DNA of 64,000 nucleotides from Blattabacterium cuenoti (lineage in GTDB: Bacteria > Bacteroidota > Bacteroidia > Flavobacteriales > Blattabacteriaceae), in contig NZ_CP059219.1 in NCBI RefSeq assembly GCF_014252395.1, forward strand, positions 399,366-463,365, written 5' to 3'. The notes under the pieces are model-generated. The model did not search any database, had not been told where the DNA came from, and saw nothing but the letters and a program-made list of their open reading frames with translations. Both the position numbers and the translations under genes were made by a program. Positions 29,347 through 38,614 of this stretch are shown in pieces; the stretch's first letter is position 1; each line of letters opens with the position of its first letter.

Positions 29347-29987
29347 AATTTTTTATTATTTATTAATAATTTTTTATTATTTATTAATAATTTTTTATTA
29401 TTTATTAATAATTTTTTATTATTTATTAACAATTTTTTATTATTTATTAATAGCTTTTTATATAAAACTTTTAATTTTTTTGCATTATATGATAAATTTG
29501 AAAAATTCTTAATATACTTTTCATATGATTTAAAAAAATCATATTTTCTAAAAAGTTTATAATTTGCATAACAAATTTTATATAAAACTTTTTCTTTAAA
29601 AAAACTTTTTGGAAAAGTATTTAAAAAATCTTGAAAATAAATTAAAGAAACTTTATATCTTTGCATTAAAAAATAAGACTCAGCTATATAATAATTTTTT
29701 ATTTCTATTTTCATTAATAAATTATTAAGATATTTATAAGCTTCTTTTGTCATTAAACTATTAGGATAGTCTTTAATAAATTGATTTAATTTATTAACCG
29801 CAATAGTAGTATTATTTTGATCTAAATCAAAATTTAAAGAAGAAAGATAATAACGTTTTCCACTTTCAAATAAAGATTTTTCAGTTTTTTTATCATTTTT
29901 TTCTAAAAAATATTTTTTTTCAGAAAAAATAAAACAACCCTCAAAAAAGGTAATTATTATTATTATTAAAATAATTCTAAAATTCAC
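29343..29987 (-). CDS. bamD: BamD-like outer-membrane assembly lipoprotein, shortened, with repeat tail
   Basis: BamD is a lipoprotein partner of BamA in outer-membrane protein assembly. The N-terminus is a lipoprotein signal with lipobox FEGC (Cys18). TPR-like helices follow, including KRYYLSSLNFDLDQNNTTIA, LNQFIKDYPNSLMTKEAYKY and YFQDFLNTFPKSFFKEKVLY. Family members are about 240-280 residues with five TPRs; here recognisable sequence ends near residue 175 and is replaced by the KLLINNK array to residue 214. Either the C-terminal TPRs were lost or the gene was cut by repeat expansion. Location between ferritin and the omega-like gene matches flavobacterial bamD. Confidence 0.82.
   Translation of the reverse strand: MNFRIILIIIIITFFEGCFIFSEKKYFLEKNDKKTEKSLFESGKRYYLSSLNFDLDQNNTTIAVNKLNQFIKDYPNSLMTKEAYKYLNNLLMKIEIKNYYIAESYFLMQRYKVSLIYFQDFLNTFPKSFFKEKVLYKICYANYKLFRKYDFFKSYEKYIKNFSNLSYNAKKLKVLYKKLLINNKKLLINNKKLLINNKKLLINNKKLLINNKKL
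29347..29451. repeat. 21-bp in-frame tandem repeat ending bamD
   Basis: Five consecutive 21-base units (aattttttattatttattaat) occupy 29347-29451; only one differs, by a single base (C at 29430). On the minus strand they encode K-L-L-I-N-N-K five times and form the last 35 or so residues of the BamD product. The array ends at the bamD stop, which overlaps the next start codon. A degenerate sixth unit is visible just outside (29452 onward). Each unit is a multiple of three, so copy number changes keep the frame. Confidence 0.97.
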
Positions 29988-29991
29988 AATT

Positions 29992-30504
29992 TTATTTATT
30001 ATGTTTTTTTTGAAAATGTTTTATATCTTGATCAAATAAATATAATCCAACTTTATCTTCTCCTATTAACTTAATTTTATCTAAAATCATTTTAGTTAAT
30101 GCTTCTTCTTCTACTTGTTCTTCTAAATACCATTGTAAAAAATTATATGTAAAATAATCTTTTTCTTGTAAAGAAATATCTACTAAATTATTTATTTTTT
30201 TAGAAATTTCTTTTTCATGTTCAAATAATTCTTGAAATAATTCTTTTAAAGAAATATTATTATATATTATTTTTTTATAAGAAATATTATTATCTAAAAT
30301 AACATCTCCCCCTCTTTTATTAACATATCTTATTAATTTTAACATATGCATTCTTTCTTCATTAGAATGATCATATAAAAATTGAGATATTCCTTCAAAA
30401 CCTTTTTTTTCTACCCAAGAAGCCATAGAAAGATATAATTGAGAAGATTTTAATTCTCTATTTAATTGTTTTATTAATCCTGTTTGTATTTTTTCATTAA
30501 ACAT
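29992..30504 (-). CDS. ftn: Ferritin (non-haem, FtnA type)
   Basis: Ferritin oxidises and stores iron in a 24-mer shell. The 170-residue product has the ferroxidase ligands visible as Glu17 (NRELKSSQLYL), the EERMH motif (about 49-53) and EQVEEE in the fourth helix. The length and four-helix pattern are those of bacterial FtnA. It starts eight bases inside the dapA stop, so it is likely cotranscribed with dapA. Iron storage may matter to a symbiont with many Fe-S enzymes, such as MiaB here. Confidence 0.94.
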   Translation of the reverse strand: MFNEKIQTGLIKQLNRELKSSQLYLSMASWVEKKGFEGISQFLYDHSNEERMHMLKLIRYVNKRGGDVILDNNISYKKIIYNNISLKELFQELFEHEKEISKKINNLVDISLQEKDYFTYNFLQWYLEEQVEEEALTKMILDKIKLIGEDKVGLYLFDQDIKHFQKKHNK

Positions 30505-31393
30505 ATTTATTATTAATTAATTTTTTTAAAAAAAATTGCATTTTTCTTTTTAAAGAATCAGTTGCAATTAATAAAGGTAATCTGACATATGGTTTACATA
30601 TTCCTTTTATATCTAAAAGAGTTTTTATTCCTGTTGGATTACCTTCTTCATAGATTAAATCTATAATTTTTTTTATTTTATAAAAAATAGAAAAAGCTTT
30701 TTTTGCATTATTTTCCATTGATAATGATACCATTTTTGAAATTTTATCAGGAAATCCTTGAGCTATAACAGAAATAACCCCTTCACCTCCTCCTAATATA
30801 ACAGGTAAAGTAATAAAATCATCCCCTGATATTACACTAAAATTTTTTGGTTTTTTTTCAAGTATTTTATAAGATTGTAAAATATTTCCAGAAGCTTCCT
30901 TTATTCCTATTATATTTTTAAAATTATGAGCTAATTGTAAAACAGTATCTGGTAAAATATTAGATCCTGTTCTTTTAGGAACATTATAAATAATAATATG
31001 AGCTTCTGTATAATTAACTATAGATTTAAAATGTTCATATATTCCATTTTGAGATGGTATATTATAATAAGGAGAAACTGAAAGGATAGCATAAAAATCT
31101 GATAAATTTTTTATGCTATTTATTTTATTTATTACATTTTCTGTATTATTCCCACCTATTCCTAATATTAAAGGAAGTTTTTTATAATTTGATGATTGAA
31201 TACATTTAATAATATCTTGTTGTTCTTCTTTTTTTAAAGTAGCAGTTTCTGCTGTTGTTCCTAATGCTACTAAATAATTTACTCCATTATCTATAACATA
31301 TTTCACAAGATTTTCAAGTCCATTAAAATCAATTTTTTTATCCTTTTTAAAAGGAGTAACTAACGCTACACCTGTTCCATATAATTTTTTCAT
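30497..31393 (-). CDS. dapA: 4-hydroxy-tetrahydrodipicolinate synthase
   Basis: DapA condenses pyruvate and aspartate semialdehyde, the first committed step to lysine and meso-diaminopimelate. The 298-residue product has the catalytic Schiff-base Lys165 (IIGIKEASGN), Tyr136 (IIIYNVPKRTG) and the Thr46-Thr47 pair in ALGTTAETATL, with the pyruvate-binding GDD segment. It is complete and full length. It supports both the cell wall and provision of lysine to the host. A dyad ATTTCA-N3-TGAAAT lies upstream at 31434-31448. The 3' end overlaps ftn by eight bases. Confidence 0.96.
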   Translation of the reverse strand: MKKLYGTGVALVTPFKKDKKIDFNGLENLVKYVIDNGVNYLVALGTTAETATLKKEEQQDIIKCIQSSNYKKLPLILGIGGNNTENVINKINSIKNLSDFYAILSVSPYYNIPSQNGIYEHFKSIVNYTEAHIIIYNVPKRTGSNILPDTVLQLAHNFKNIIGIKEASGNILQSYKILEKKPKNFSVISGDDFITLPVILGGGEGVISVIAQGFPDKISKMVSLSMENNAKKAFSIFYKIKKIIDLIYEEGNPTGIKTLLDIKGICKPYVRLPLLIATDSLKRKMQFFLKKLINNKYV

Positions 31394-31503
31394 AGATTAG
31401 TTTACTACATTTGATATAATAAATATCGTTGTTATTTCATATTGAAATATCATTAATCATTGTTTTTTTTTAAAACAGATGTAAGCGCGCATAAAAAATG
31501 TAA

Positions 31504-31776
31504 TTAATAGTCTCTTTTTGTTCTTGGTCTAGCTGCAGAAACTATAATATTTCTACCCATAAATTCTGTCCCATTTAATTTTTCAATAGCCTGTTTAGCA
31601 TTTTCCTCATTAGACATTTCTATAAAACCAAAACCTTTACTTCTTTTATTTGATGTAGTTTCATCAAATATTATTTTAGCATGAGTAACTTCTCCTATAG
31701 ATTCAAAATGTTTTTTTAATTCTTGTTCTGTCATATCATAAGATAAATTACCTACGTATAATTTCGTATTGTCCAT
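31504..31776 (-). CDS. Small RRM RNA-binding protein
   Basis: A single RNA-recognition motif protein of 90 residues. RNP2 is KLYVGNLSY near the N-terminus and RNP1 is KGFGFIEM, followed by ANAKQAI-type helix 2 (NAKQAIEKLNGTEFMGR) and a short basic tail ending RPRTKRDY. Such proteins act as RNA chaperones, often cold-induced; the specific target is unknown. A start 27 bases upstream is in frame but adds a non-conserved hydrophobic stretch, so MDNTKLYVGNLSY is chosen. A TAAATTTG -7-like box lies at 31801-31808, directly upstream, but no clear -33 partner is seen. Confidence 0.9.
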   Translation of the reverse strand: MDNTKLYVGNLSYDMTEQELKKHFESIGEVTHAKIIFDETTSNKRSKGFGFIEMSNEENAKQAIEKLNGTEFMGRNIIVSAARPRTKRDY

Positions 31777-31976
31777 ATTAAAAATAAATTGTTTTAAAAG
31801 CAAATTTAGATAAATATTTTTTCTAAAATAAATATATAACTCAAACTTAAATAGGTTTTTTAAATTTTAATAAAAAATTATCTTTTATATCCACTAAAAA
31901 TAAAAGTAAAATTTTCAATTTTTTTTATCTTAAAAACAAACTAAAACTTTTATAAAAATAAAAAGAATAATCATTC

Positions 31977-33149
31977 ATGAATAATTTCTCTATTATATCA
32001 TCATTATTAGATAATGATTTTTATAAATTTACTATGCAAAATGCTGTTATTAAATTATTTCCATTCGCAAAAGCTAAATATGAGTTTATAAATAGAGGAA
32101 AACATTTTTTTCCAAAAAATTTTGATAAAATATTGAAAGAAAATCTTAATAAAATGGCATATTTAAAACTTTCAAAGGAAGAAAGAGTTTTTTTAGAAAA
32201 AAATTGTCCTTATTTAGATTCTTCTTATTTAGACTTTCTAAATAAATATAGATATAATCCAAAAGAAGTAAACATATATCAAAAAGGAAAAAATATAAAA
32301 ATGAATATAGAAGGATTATGGAGTAGTACTATTTTATGGGAAGTTCCTTTAATGGCTATTATATCTGAATTATATTATAAGTTAACAGGAATTAAACCAA
32401 TATCAGATAAAAAAATTATAATTCTTACTAAGAATAAAATAAAAAAATATAAAAAATTACAAGTTAAAATTGGAGAATATGGAACAAGAAGAAGATATTC
32501 TTATCAAGTACATAAACTAGTATTAAAAATTTTAAAAAAAGAAGGATATCCATTTTTTATAGGAAGTAGTAATGTTCATTTTTCTCATATTTTTTCAATA
32601 AAACCTATTGGAACTCAAGGTCATGAATGGATTATGTTTCATGCAGCTAAATATGGATTTAATATAGCAGATCGTATAGCTATGGAAAATTGGTTACATA
32701 TTTATAATGGAAATTTAGGAATTGCTTTATCTGATACATTTACATCTCCTATTTTTTTTAAAAATTTTAATAAAAAATTATCTAATATTTTTAAAGGAGT
32801 TAGACATGATAGTGGTAATCCTATTTCTTTTATAAAAGAAACAATAAAACATTATAAAAAATTTAAAATAAATCCTATCAAAAAAAAAATTATATTTTCT
32901 GATAATCTAAATCCATATAAAGTAGCATATATATCTTCTTTTTGCAAAAAAAAAATAATTCCTTTTTTTGGAATAGGTAGTAATTTTACTAATGATATAG
33001 GATATCCTTCTATGAATATTGTTATAAAAATGGTAAAAGCTTTACCAGAAAAAAAATGGATATCAGTAATAAAATTATCCAATGTAAAAGAAAAAAATAC
33101 TGGTAAAAAAAATGTAATTTTTTTAGCAAAAAAAATTTTACATATATAA
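31977..33149 (+). CDS. pncB: Nicotinate phosphoribosyltransferase
   Basis: PncB makes nicotinate mononucleotide for NAD salvage. The 390-residue product has SLLDNDFYKFTMQNAV at the N-terminus, GLWSSTILWEVPLMAIISEL, EYGTRRRYSYQVHKLVLKIL and the phosphohistidine region PIGTQGHEWIMFHAAKYG. The C-terminal part has the phosphoribosyl site GVRHDSGNPISF and FGIGSNFTNDIG. It is complete. Dependence on host nicotinate is a plausible inference. The 3' end lies 22 bases before a regulatory dyad. Confidence 0.95.
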   Translation: MNNFSIISSLLDNDFYKFTMQNAVIKLFPFAKAKYEFINRGKHFFPKNFDKILKENLNKMAYLKLSKEERVFLEKNCPYLDSSYLDFLNKYRYNPKEVNIYQKGKNIKMNIEGLWSSTILWEVPLMAIISELYYKLTGIKPISDKKIIILTKNKIKKYKKLQVKIGEYGTRRRYSYQVHKLVLKILKKEGYPFFIGSSNVHFSHIFSIKPIGTQGHEWIMFHAAKYGFNIADRIAMENWLHIYNGNLGIALSDTFTSPIFFKNFNKKLSNIFKGVRHDSGNPISFIKETIKHYKKFKINPIKKKIIFSDNLNPYKVAYISSFCKKKIIPFFGIGSNFTNDIGYPSMNIVIKMVKALPEKKWISVIKLSNVKEKNTGKKNVIFLAKKILHI

Positions 33150-33171
33150 AATTTTAAAATACGATATTATA

Positions 33172-33186
33172 ATGACATAATGTCAT
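33172..33186. promoter_or_regulatory. Dyad ATGAC-N5-GTCAT upstream of the miaB operon
   Basis: ATGACATAATGTCAT is identical to the copy before groS, and flanking bases also match (TCATYTAATAT on the right). It lies 14 bases before the miaB ATG and overlaps a TATAAT at 33168-33173. There is no sigma54 element downstream of it. In this position a bound protein would more likely repress than activate, which suggests autoregulation by the activator encoded two genes in. The right half may be in the leader. Confidence 0.5.
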
Positions 33187-33199
33187 CTAATATAAAAAT

Positions 33200-34558
33200 A
33201 TGGAAAATAAAAAAAAAATTGATCATTCAAATAAAAATTTTTATATAGAAAATTTTGGATGTCAAATGAATATTTATGATAGTGAAATAGTAGCTTCTAT
33301 TTTATTAAAAAACGGTTTTTTTTTATCAAAAAATTTAGAAAAAACAAATATATTTTTGTTAAATTCTTGTTCTATACGAGAAAAAGCAGAATTAACAATA
33401 AAAAAAAGATTAAAAGAATTAAATTTTCTTAAAAAAAAGAATCAAACTATATTTATAATGATAGGGTGTTTTTCTAAAGAATTTAAAAAAATTCTTTTAG
33501 AAGAAAAAAAAATAGATTTATTTATAGATCCTGATTCTTACAAAAAAATTCCAAATTTTATAAATCATTTCATAAATAAAAAAAAATATTTTCATATTAC
33601 TAATATTTCTAAAGAAACATATGAAGATATATATCCATTTCATTTTAATAAAAAAAATAATATAACTGCATTTTTAAGTATAACAAGAGGATGTAATAAT
33701 ATGTGTACATTTTGTATAGTCCCCTTTACTAGAAAAAGAGAAATAAGTAGTAATCCATATTCTATCATAGATAAATGTAAATATTTATATAAAAATGGTT
33801 ACAAAGAAGTAACTCTTTTAGGACAAAATGTAGATTCTTATAAATGGGAAGGATTTTATGAAAAAAAAAAAATATTTATAGATTTTTCTAATCTATTAGA
33901 TATTTTAGCTAAAAAAATACCTTTTATGAGAATACGATTTTCTACATCTAATCCTCATGACATGTCTGATAAAGTATTAAAAATAATTTCTAAACACTCA
34001 AATATATGTAAACATATACATTTACCTGTTCAATCTGGAAGTAATAAAATACTAAAATTAATGAATAGAAAATATACACGTGAAAATTATCTTTCCTTAA
34101 TTAAAAAAATTAAAAAAATAATACCTAATTGTTCTATTTCTCATGATATTATAACAGGTTTTTGTAATGAAAAAGAAAAAGATCATCAAGATACAATTAG
34201 TTTAATGAATGAAGTTGTATATAATTATGGGTATATGTTCTCCTATTCACCAAGACCTAATACTTATGCATATAGAAAATTAGAAGATAATGTTCCTTCT
34301 TATATAAAAAAAAAAAGATTAAAAGAAATTATAGATTTACAAAGAGAACATTCATTTTTTAGAATGAAAGAATATTTATATAAAATACAAGAAGTTTTAA
34401 TAGAAGGAGAATCAAAAAAAAATAATAAATATTGGTATGGTAGAAATACTCAAAATATAGTTGTAGTTTTTCCAAAAAAAAATTCTAAAATAGGTGATAT
34501 AGTTTTTGTAAAAATAAAAGAAATTACATCTGCTACATTAATAGGAGAAATTCAATAA
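33200..34558 (+). CDS. miaB: tRNA-2-methylthio-N6-dimethylallyladenosine synthase
   Basis: MiaB is a radical SAM enzyme that thiomethylates i6A37 in tRNAs reading UNN codons, acting after MiaA (gene at 53293). The 452-residue product has the first cluster cysteines at 21, 57 and 90 (FGCQMNIYDSE, NSCSIREKAE, IGCFSK) and the radical SAM CXXXCXXC at Cys165, Cys169 and Cys172 (TRGCNNMCTFC). The C-terminal TRAM domain is present. Starts 14 bases after a dyad shared with the chaperone promoters. First gene of the run with the sigma54 activator, lptE and secG. Confidence 0.96.
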   Translation: MENKKKIDHSNKNFYIENFGCQMNIYDSEIVASILLKNGFFLSKNLEKTNIFLLNSCSIREKAELTIKKRLKELNFLKKKNQTIFIMIGCFSKEFKKILLEEKKIDLFIDPDSYKKIPNFINHFINKKKYFHITNISKETYEDIYPFHFNKKNNITAFLSITRGCNNMCTFCIVPFTRKREISSNPYSIIDKCKYLYKNGYKEVTLLGQNVDSYKWEGFYEKKKIFIDFSNLLDILAKKIPFMRIRFSTSNPHDMSDKVLKIISKHSNICKHIHLPVQSGSNKILKLMNRKYTRENYLSLIKKIKKIIPNCSISHDIITGFCNEKEKDHQDTISLMNEVVYNYGYMFSYSPRPNTYAYRKLEDNVPSYIKKKRLKEIIDLQREHSFFRMKEYLYKIQEVLIEGESKKNNKYWYGRNTQNIVVVFPKKNSKIGDIVFVKIKEITSATLIGEIQ

Positions 34559-34573
34559 GAAAAAATAAAAACT

Positions 34574-35815
34574 ATGGAATCTATCCAAAATATAAAAAAA
34601 AAATTTGGAATCATTGGATATGATTATGCTTTACATAGAGCTTTAGAAAAAGCATTACAAGTAGCTTTTACTGATATTTCAGTATTAGTTCTTGGAGAAA
34701 GTGGAGTAGGAAAAGAATTTATTCCAAAAATAATTCATCAATTTTCATATAGAAAACATCATTCTTATATTGCTGTTAATTGTGGTGCTATTCCAGAAGG
34801 AACTATTGATAGTGAACTTTTTGGACATGAAAAAGGTTCTTTTACTGGAGCTACAAGTATGCGAAAAGGTTATTTTGAAGGTGCTAATGGAGGAACTATA
34901 TTTTTAGATGAGGTAGGAGAACTTCCTTTAACTACACAAGTTCGTTTACTTAGAATTTTAGAATCAGGAGAATTTATTAAAGTAGGATCTTCAAAAATTC
35001 AAAAAACAGATATTAGAATTGTAGCAGCTACTAATTTAAATATGATAGAGGCTATACAAAAAGGAAAATTTAGAGAAGATTTATATTACCGTCTTAATAC
35101 TGTGCAGATTAATGTTCCTTCTTTACGTTTTCGTAAAAATGATATTAAATTTTTATTTAAAAAATTTTCTAATGATTTTGCGGAAAAATACCATATGCCT
35201 AAAATAACACTTACTAAAGAATCTATAAAATATTTAGAAAATTATTCTTGGCCTGGAAATATAAGGCAATTAAAAAATATTATTGAACAAATTTCAGTAG
35301 TAGAAACAGAACGAGAAATTACTATAGAAAAATTAAAAGAATATATTCCAGAAAATATTCCTTCTTTATCTTTTCCTAAAGATGAATCTTTTATTCATGA
35401 TTATTCCAGAGAAAGAGATTTTCTTTATAAAATTTTATTTGATATGAGAAAAAATCTTAATGATTTAAAAAATATTACTTATGAATTAATAAAAAATAAT
35501 TCAAATGCTAGATTTAGTGAAAAAAATCAAGAACTTATAGAAAAAGTTTTTGGGAAAAGAATAACTGCTAAAGATTCTATTTTTCAATTAGAAGATTCTT
35601 CTAAATCTTCCTCAGAAGAGGATTTAGATTATGAAGAAATAGAAGAAGATTTTTCAAAAAAAAATGAATTATATTCTTTTTCTTTGCAAGAACGAGAAAT
35701 AGAACATATTCAAAAAATTCTAAAAAAAAATTATGGAAAAAGAAAAAAAACAGCTAAAGAATTAGGAATTTCTGAGAGAACTCTTTATAGAAAAATAAAA
35801 CAATATGGATTATAA
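34574..35815 (+). CDS. Sigma54-dependent transcriptional activator, no sensory domain
   Basis: The protein is an enhancer-binding activator that remodels sigma54 RNA polymerase. The 413-residue product has only a short N-terminus of about 20 residues, then the AAA+ domain: Walker A GESGVGKE (41-48), the sigma54-contacting loop GSFTGA (88-93, variant of GAFTGA), Walker B TIFLDE (108-113) and the R-finger and sensor regions (REDLYYRLN, WPGNIRQLKNIIEQ). A linker rich in Asp/Glu follows. A Fis-type HTH ends it (KTAKELGISERTLYRKIKQY). No receiver, GAF or PAS domain is present. It is likely to bind the ATGAC-N5-GTCAT dyads before groS and dnaK; this is inference. Confidence 0.93.
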   Translation: MESIQNIKKKFGIIGYDYALHRALEKALQVAFTDISVLVLGESGVGKEFIPKIIHQFSYRKHHSYIAVNCGAIPEGTIDSELFGHEKGSFTGATSMRKGYFEGANGGTIFLDEVGELPLTTQVRLLRILESGEFIKVGSSKIQKTDIRIVAATNLNMIEAIQKGKFREDLYYRLNTVQINVPSLRFRKNDIKFLFKKFSNDFAEKYHMPKITLTKESIKYLENYSWPGNIRQLKNIIEQISVVETEREITIEKLKEYIPENIPSLSFPKDESFIHDYSRERDFLYKILFDMRKNLNDLKNITYELIKNNSNARFSEKNQELIEKVFGKRITAKDSIFQLEDSSKSSSEEDLDYEEIEEDFSKKNELYSFSLQEREIEHIQKILKKNYGKRKKTAKELGISERTLYRKIKQYGL

Positions 35816-36254
35816 ATTATTTTTTATTTATACATTTTTTTTTATTAGTTGTTATCAACCTACTTTTTATTCATTTTTTAGTCAAAAAAAAACTATAGAA
35901 ATTGGAGAATTTATAGAAAAAATAAATTTACCTGGAAGATCTATTTCTTTTGATTTTAAAAAAAGTTTAGAAACTTATATAATAAAACATGGTTATTCTA
36001 ATTTAGTATTAGAAAATGGAAATATTATTTTGGAAGGAATATTTTTAAATTGTACTATTAATAATTCATTTAAAAAAATTCAAATAATAACAAAAATTTT
36101 TTATAAAGATAATTTAGACCCTAAAAAAAATTGGGAAAAAAATTTTACTATTTCAGAAAATTATTATAAAGAAGATAATATTTTTTTAGATAAAACAATA
36201 GATGAAATTATAAAAAAATTAACAATTAAAGTATATAATAATATAATATTATAA
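35805..36254 (+). CDS. lptE: LptE-like LPS-assembly lipoprotein
   Basis: LptE plugs the LptD barrel in the outer membrane for LPS export. The 149-residue product has a lipoprotein signal ending in FFISC (Cys16), then IEKINLPGRSISFDFKKSLE and scattered beta-strand pattern as in Bacteroidota LptE proteins. Overall sequence conservation is weak, so the call rests on the lipobox, size and the conserved position between the sigma54 activator and secG. It overlaps the activator gene by 11 bases. Confidence 0.75.
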   Translation: MDYKLFFIYTFFFISCYQPTFYSFFSQKKTIEIGEFIEKINLPGRSISFDFKKSLETYIIKHGYSNLVLENGNIILEGIFLNCTINNSFKKIQIITKIFYKDNLDPKKNWEKNFTISENYYKEDNIFLDKTIDEIIKKLTIKVYNNIIL

Positions 36255-36265
36255 AATTATTGTTT

Positions 36266-36508
36266 ATGACAAATATATCTATTACTATATTTAGTTTATT
36301 TATTATAGTAACATGTATTTTATTTATACTAGTAATATTAATACAAAATCCAAAAAAAGAAAGTATAAATCAATATTTTATGGAAAAAAATTTTAGATTT
36401 TTTGGTATAAAAAGAACAAACACATTTTTAGAAAATATTACTTGGTTTTTATCTATTGTCATATTTTTTTTAATTTTTATTTTTAATTTTTTATTAAAAA
36501 CAAAATAA
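36266..36508 (+). CDS. secG: Protein-export membrane protein SecG
   Basis: SecG is a small accessory subunit of the SecYEG translocon. The 80-residue product has two membrane segments (about residues 5-27 and 56-76) with a short polar loop between, as in the family; the loop has IQNPKKESINQYF, the counterpart of the VLIQNPKGGGL-type motif. A TTG six bases upstream is in frame, but ATG at 36266 is preferred. It lies between lptE and groS. Confidence 0.83.
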   Translation: MTNISITIFSLFIIVTCILFILVILIQNPKKESINQYFMEKNFRFFGIKRTNTFLENITWFLSIVIFFLIFIFNFLLKTK

Positions 36509-36513
36509 TTATT

Positions 36514-36528
36514 ATGACATAATGTCAT
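36514..36528. promoter_or_regulatory. Dyad ATGAC-N5-GTCAT upstream of groESL
   Basis: ATGACATAATGTCAT is a perfect 5+5 inverted repeat, six bases after the secG stop. Its centre is about 76 bases upstream of the predicted sigma54 start, a normal distance for an enhancer site. The 15 bases and right flank are the same as at 33172-33186. An AT-rich stretch with A and T tracts separates it from the promoter and could help DNA looping. Confidence 0.55.
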
Positions 36529-36569
36529 TTAATATTTTTTTTAAATAAAAAAATCAAATTATTTTTCAT

Positions 36570-36586
36570 TTGGCATGTTTTTGGCT
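36570..36586 (+). promoter_or_regulatory. Sigma54-type -24/-12 promoter of groESL
   Basis: TTGGCATGTTTTTGGCT has GG at 36572-36573, ten bases, then GC at 36584-36585, the invariant sigma54 arrangement. The -24 half TTGGCATG matches the consensus TTGGCACG at all but one base; the -12 half TGGCT differs from TTGCW at one. Predicted transcription start is near 36597, 32 bases before groS. A dyad AACGAT-N4-ATCGTT (36591-36606) covers that start. No CIRCE repeat is seen. Confidence 0.62.
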
Positions 36587-36628
36587 TCTGAACGATTAGT
36601 ATCGTTAACCTTAAAAATTATTTAAAAT

Positions 36629-36910
36629 ATGGCGGAAGTAAAGATTAAACCTTTAGCGGATCGTGTTCTTATAGAACCAGATCCTGCTGAAACAAAAACA
36701 TCTTCAGGTATTATCATTCCTGATACTGCAAAAGAAAAACCACAAAAAGGAATTGTTATAGCGGTTGGAAAAGGAAAAAAAAATGAACCTATGATTCTAA
36801 AAGAAGGTGATAAAGTTTTATATGGAAAATATTCTGGAACAGAATTAAAATGGGAGGGAATAGAATATCTTATTATGAGAGAATCTGATATAATAGCTAT
36901 TATAAGGTAA
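36629..36910 (+). CDS. groS: Co-chaperonin GroES
   Basis: GroES caps the GroEL cavity. The 93-residue product has [20 protein letters not shown], the mobile loop ([19 protein letters not shown]), and the roof region, ending in the strand REDSII-like [10 protein letters not shown]. Length is normal. It is 20 bases upstream of groL and follows secG by 120 bases containing the sigma54-type control region. Confidence 0.98.
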   Translation: MAEVKIKPLADRVLIEPDPAETKTSSGIIIPDTAKEKPQKGIVIAVGKGKKNEPMILKEGDKVLYGKYSGTELKWEGIEYLIMRESDIIAIIR

Positions 36911-36924
36911 ATTTATTAAATTAA

Positions 36925-38574
<1,650 letters not shown>

Positions 38575-38577
38575 ATA

Positions 38578-38614
38578 TAAAAAAATAGTGTCTATATAGA
38601 CACTATTTTTTTTT
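38578..38614. terminator. Bidirectional intrinsic terminator between groL and kdsC
   Basis: The perfect palindrome AATAGTGTCTAT/ATAGACACTATT (38584-38607) is flanked by A runs on the left and T runs on the right. It can therefore form a stem followed by U in both directions and serve both convergent genes. It is the strongest hairpin I find in any intergenic region of the window, which fits the high expression expected of groESL. The kdsC stop falls within its T run. Confidence 0.9.
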
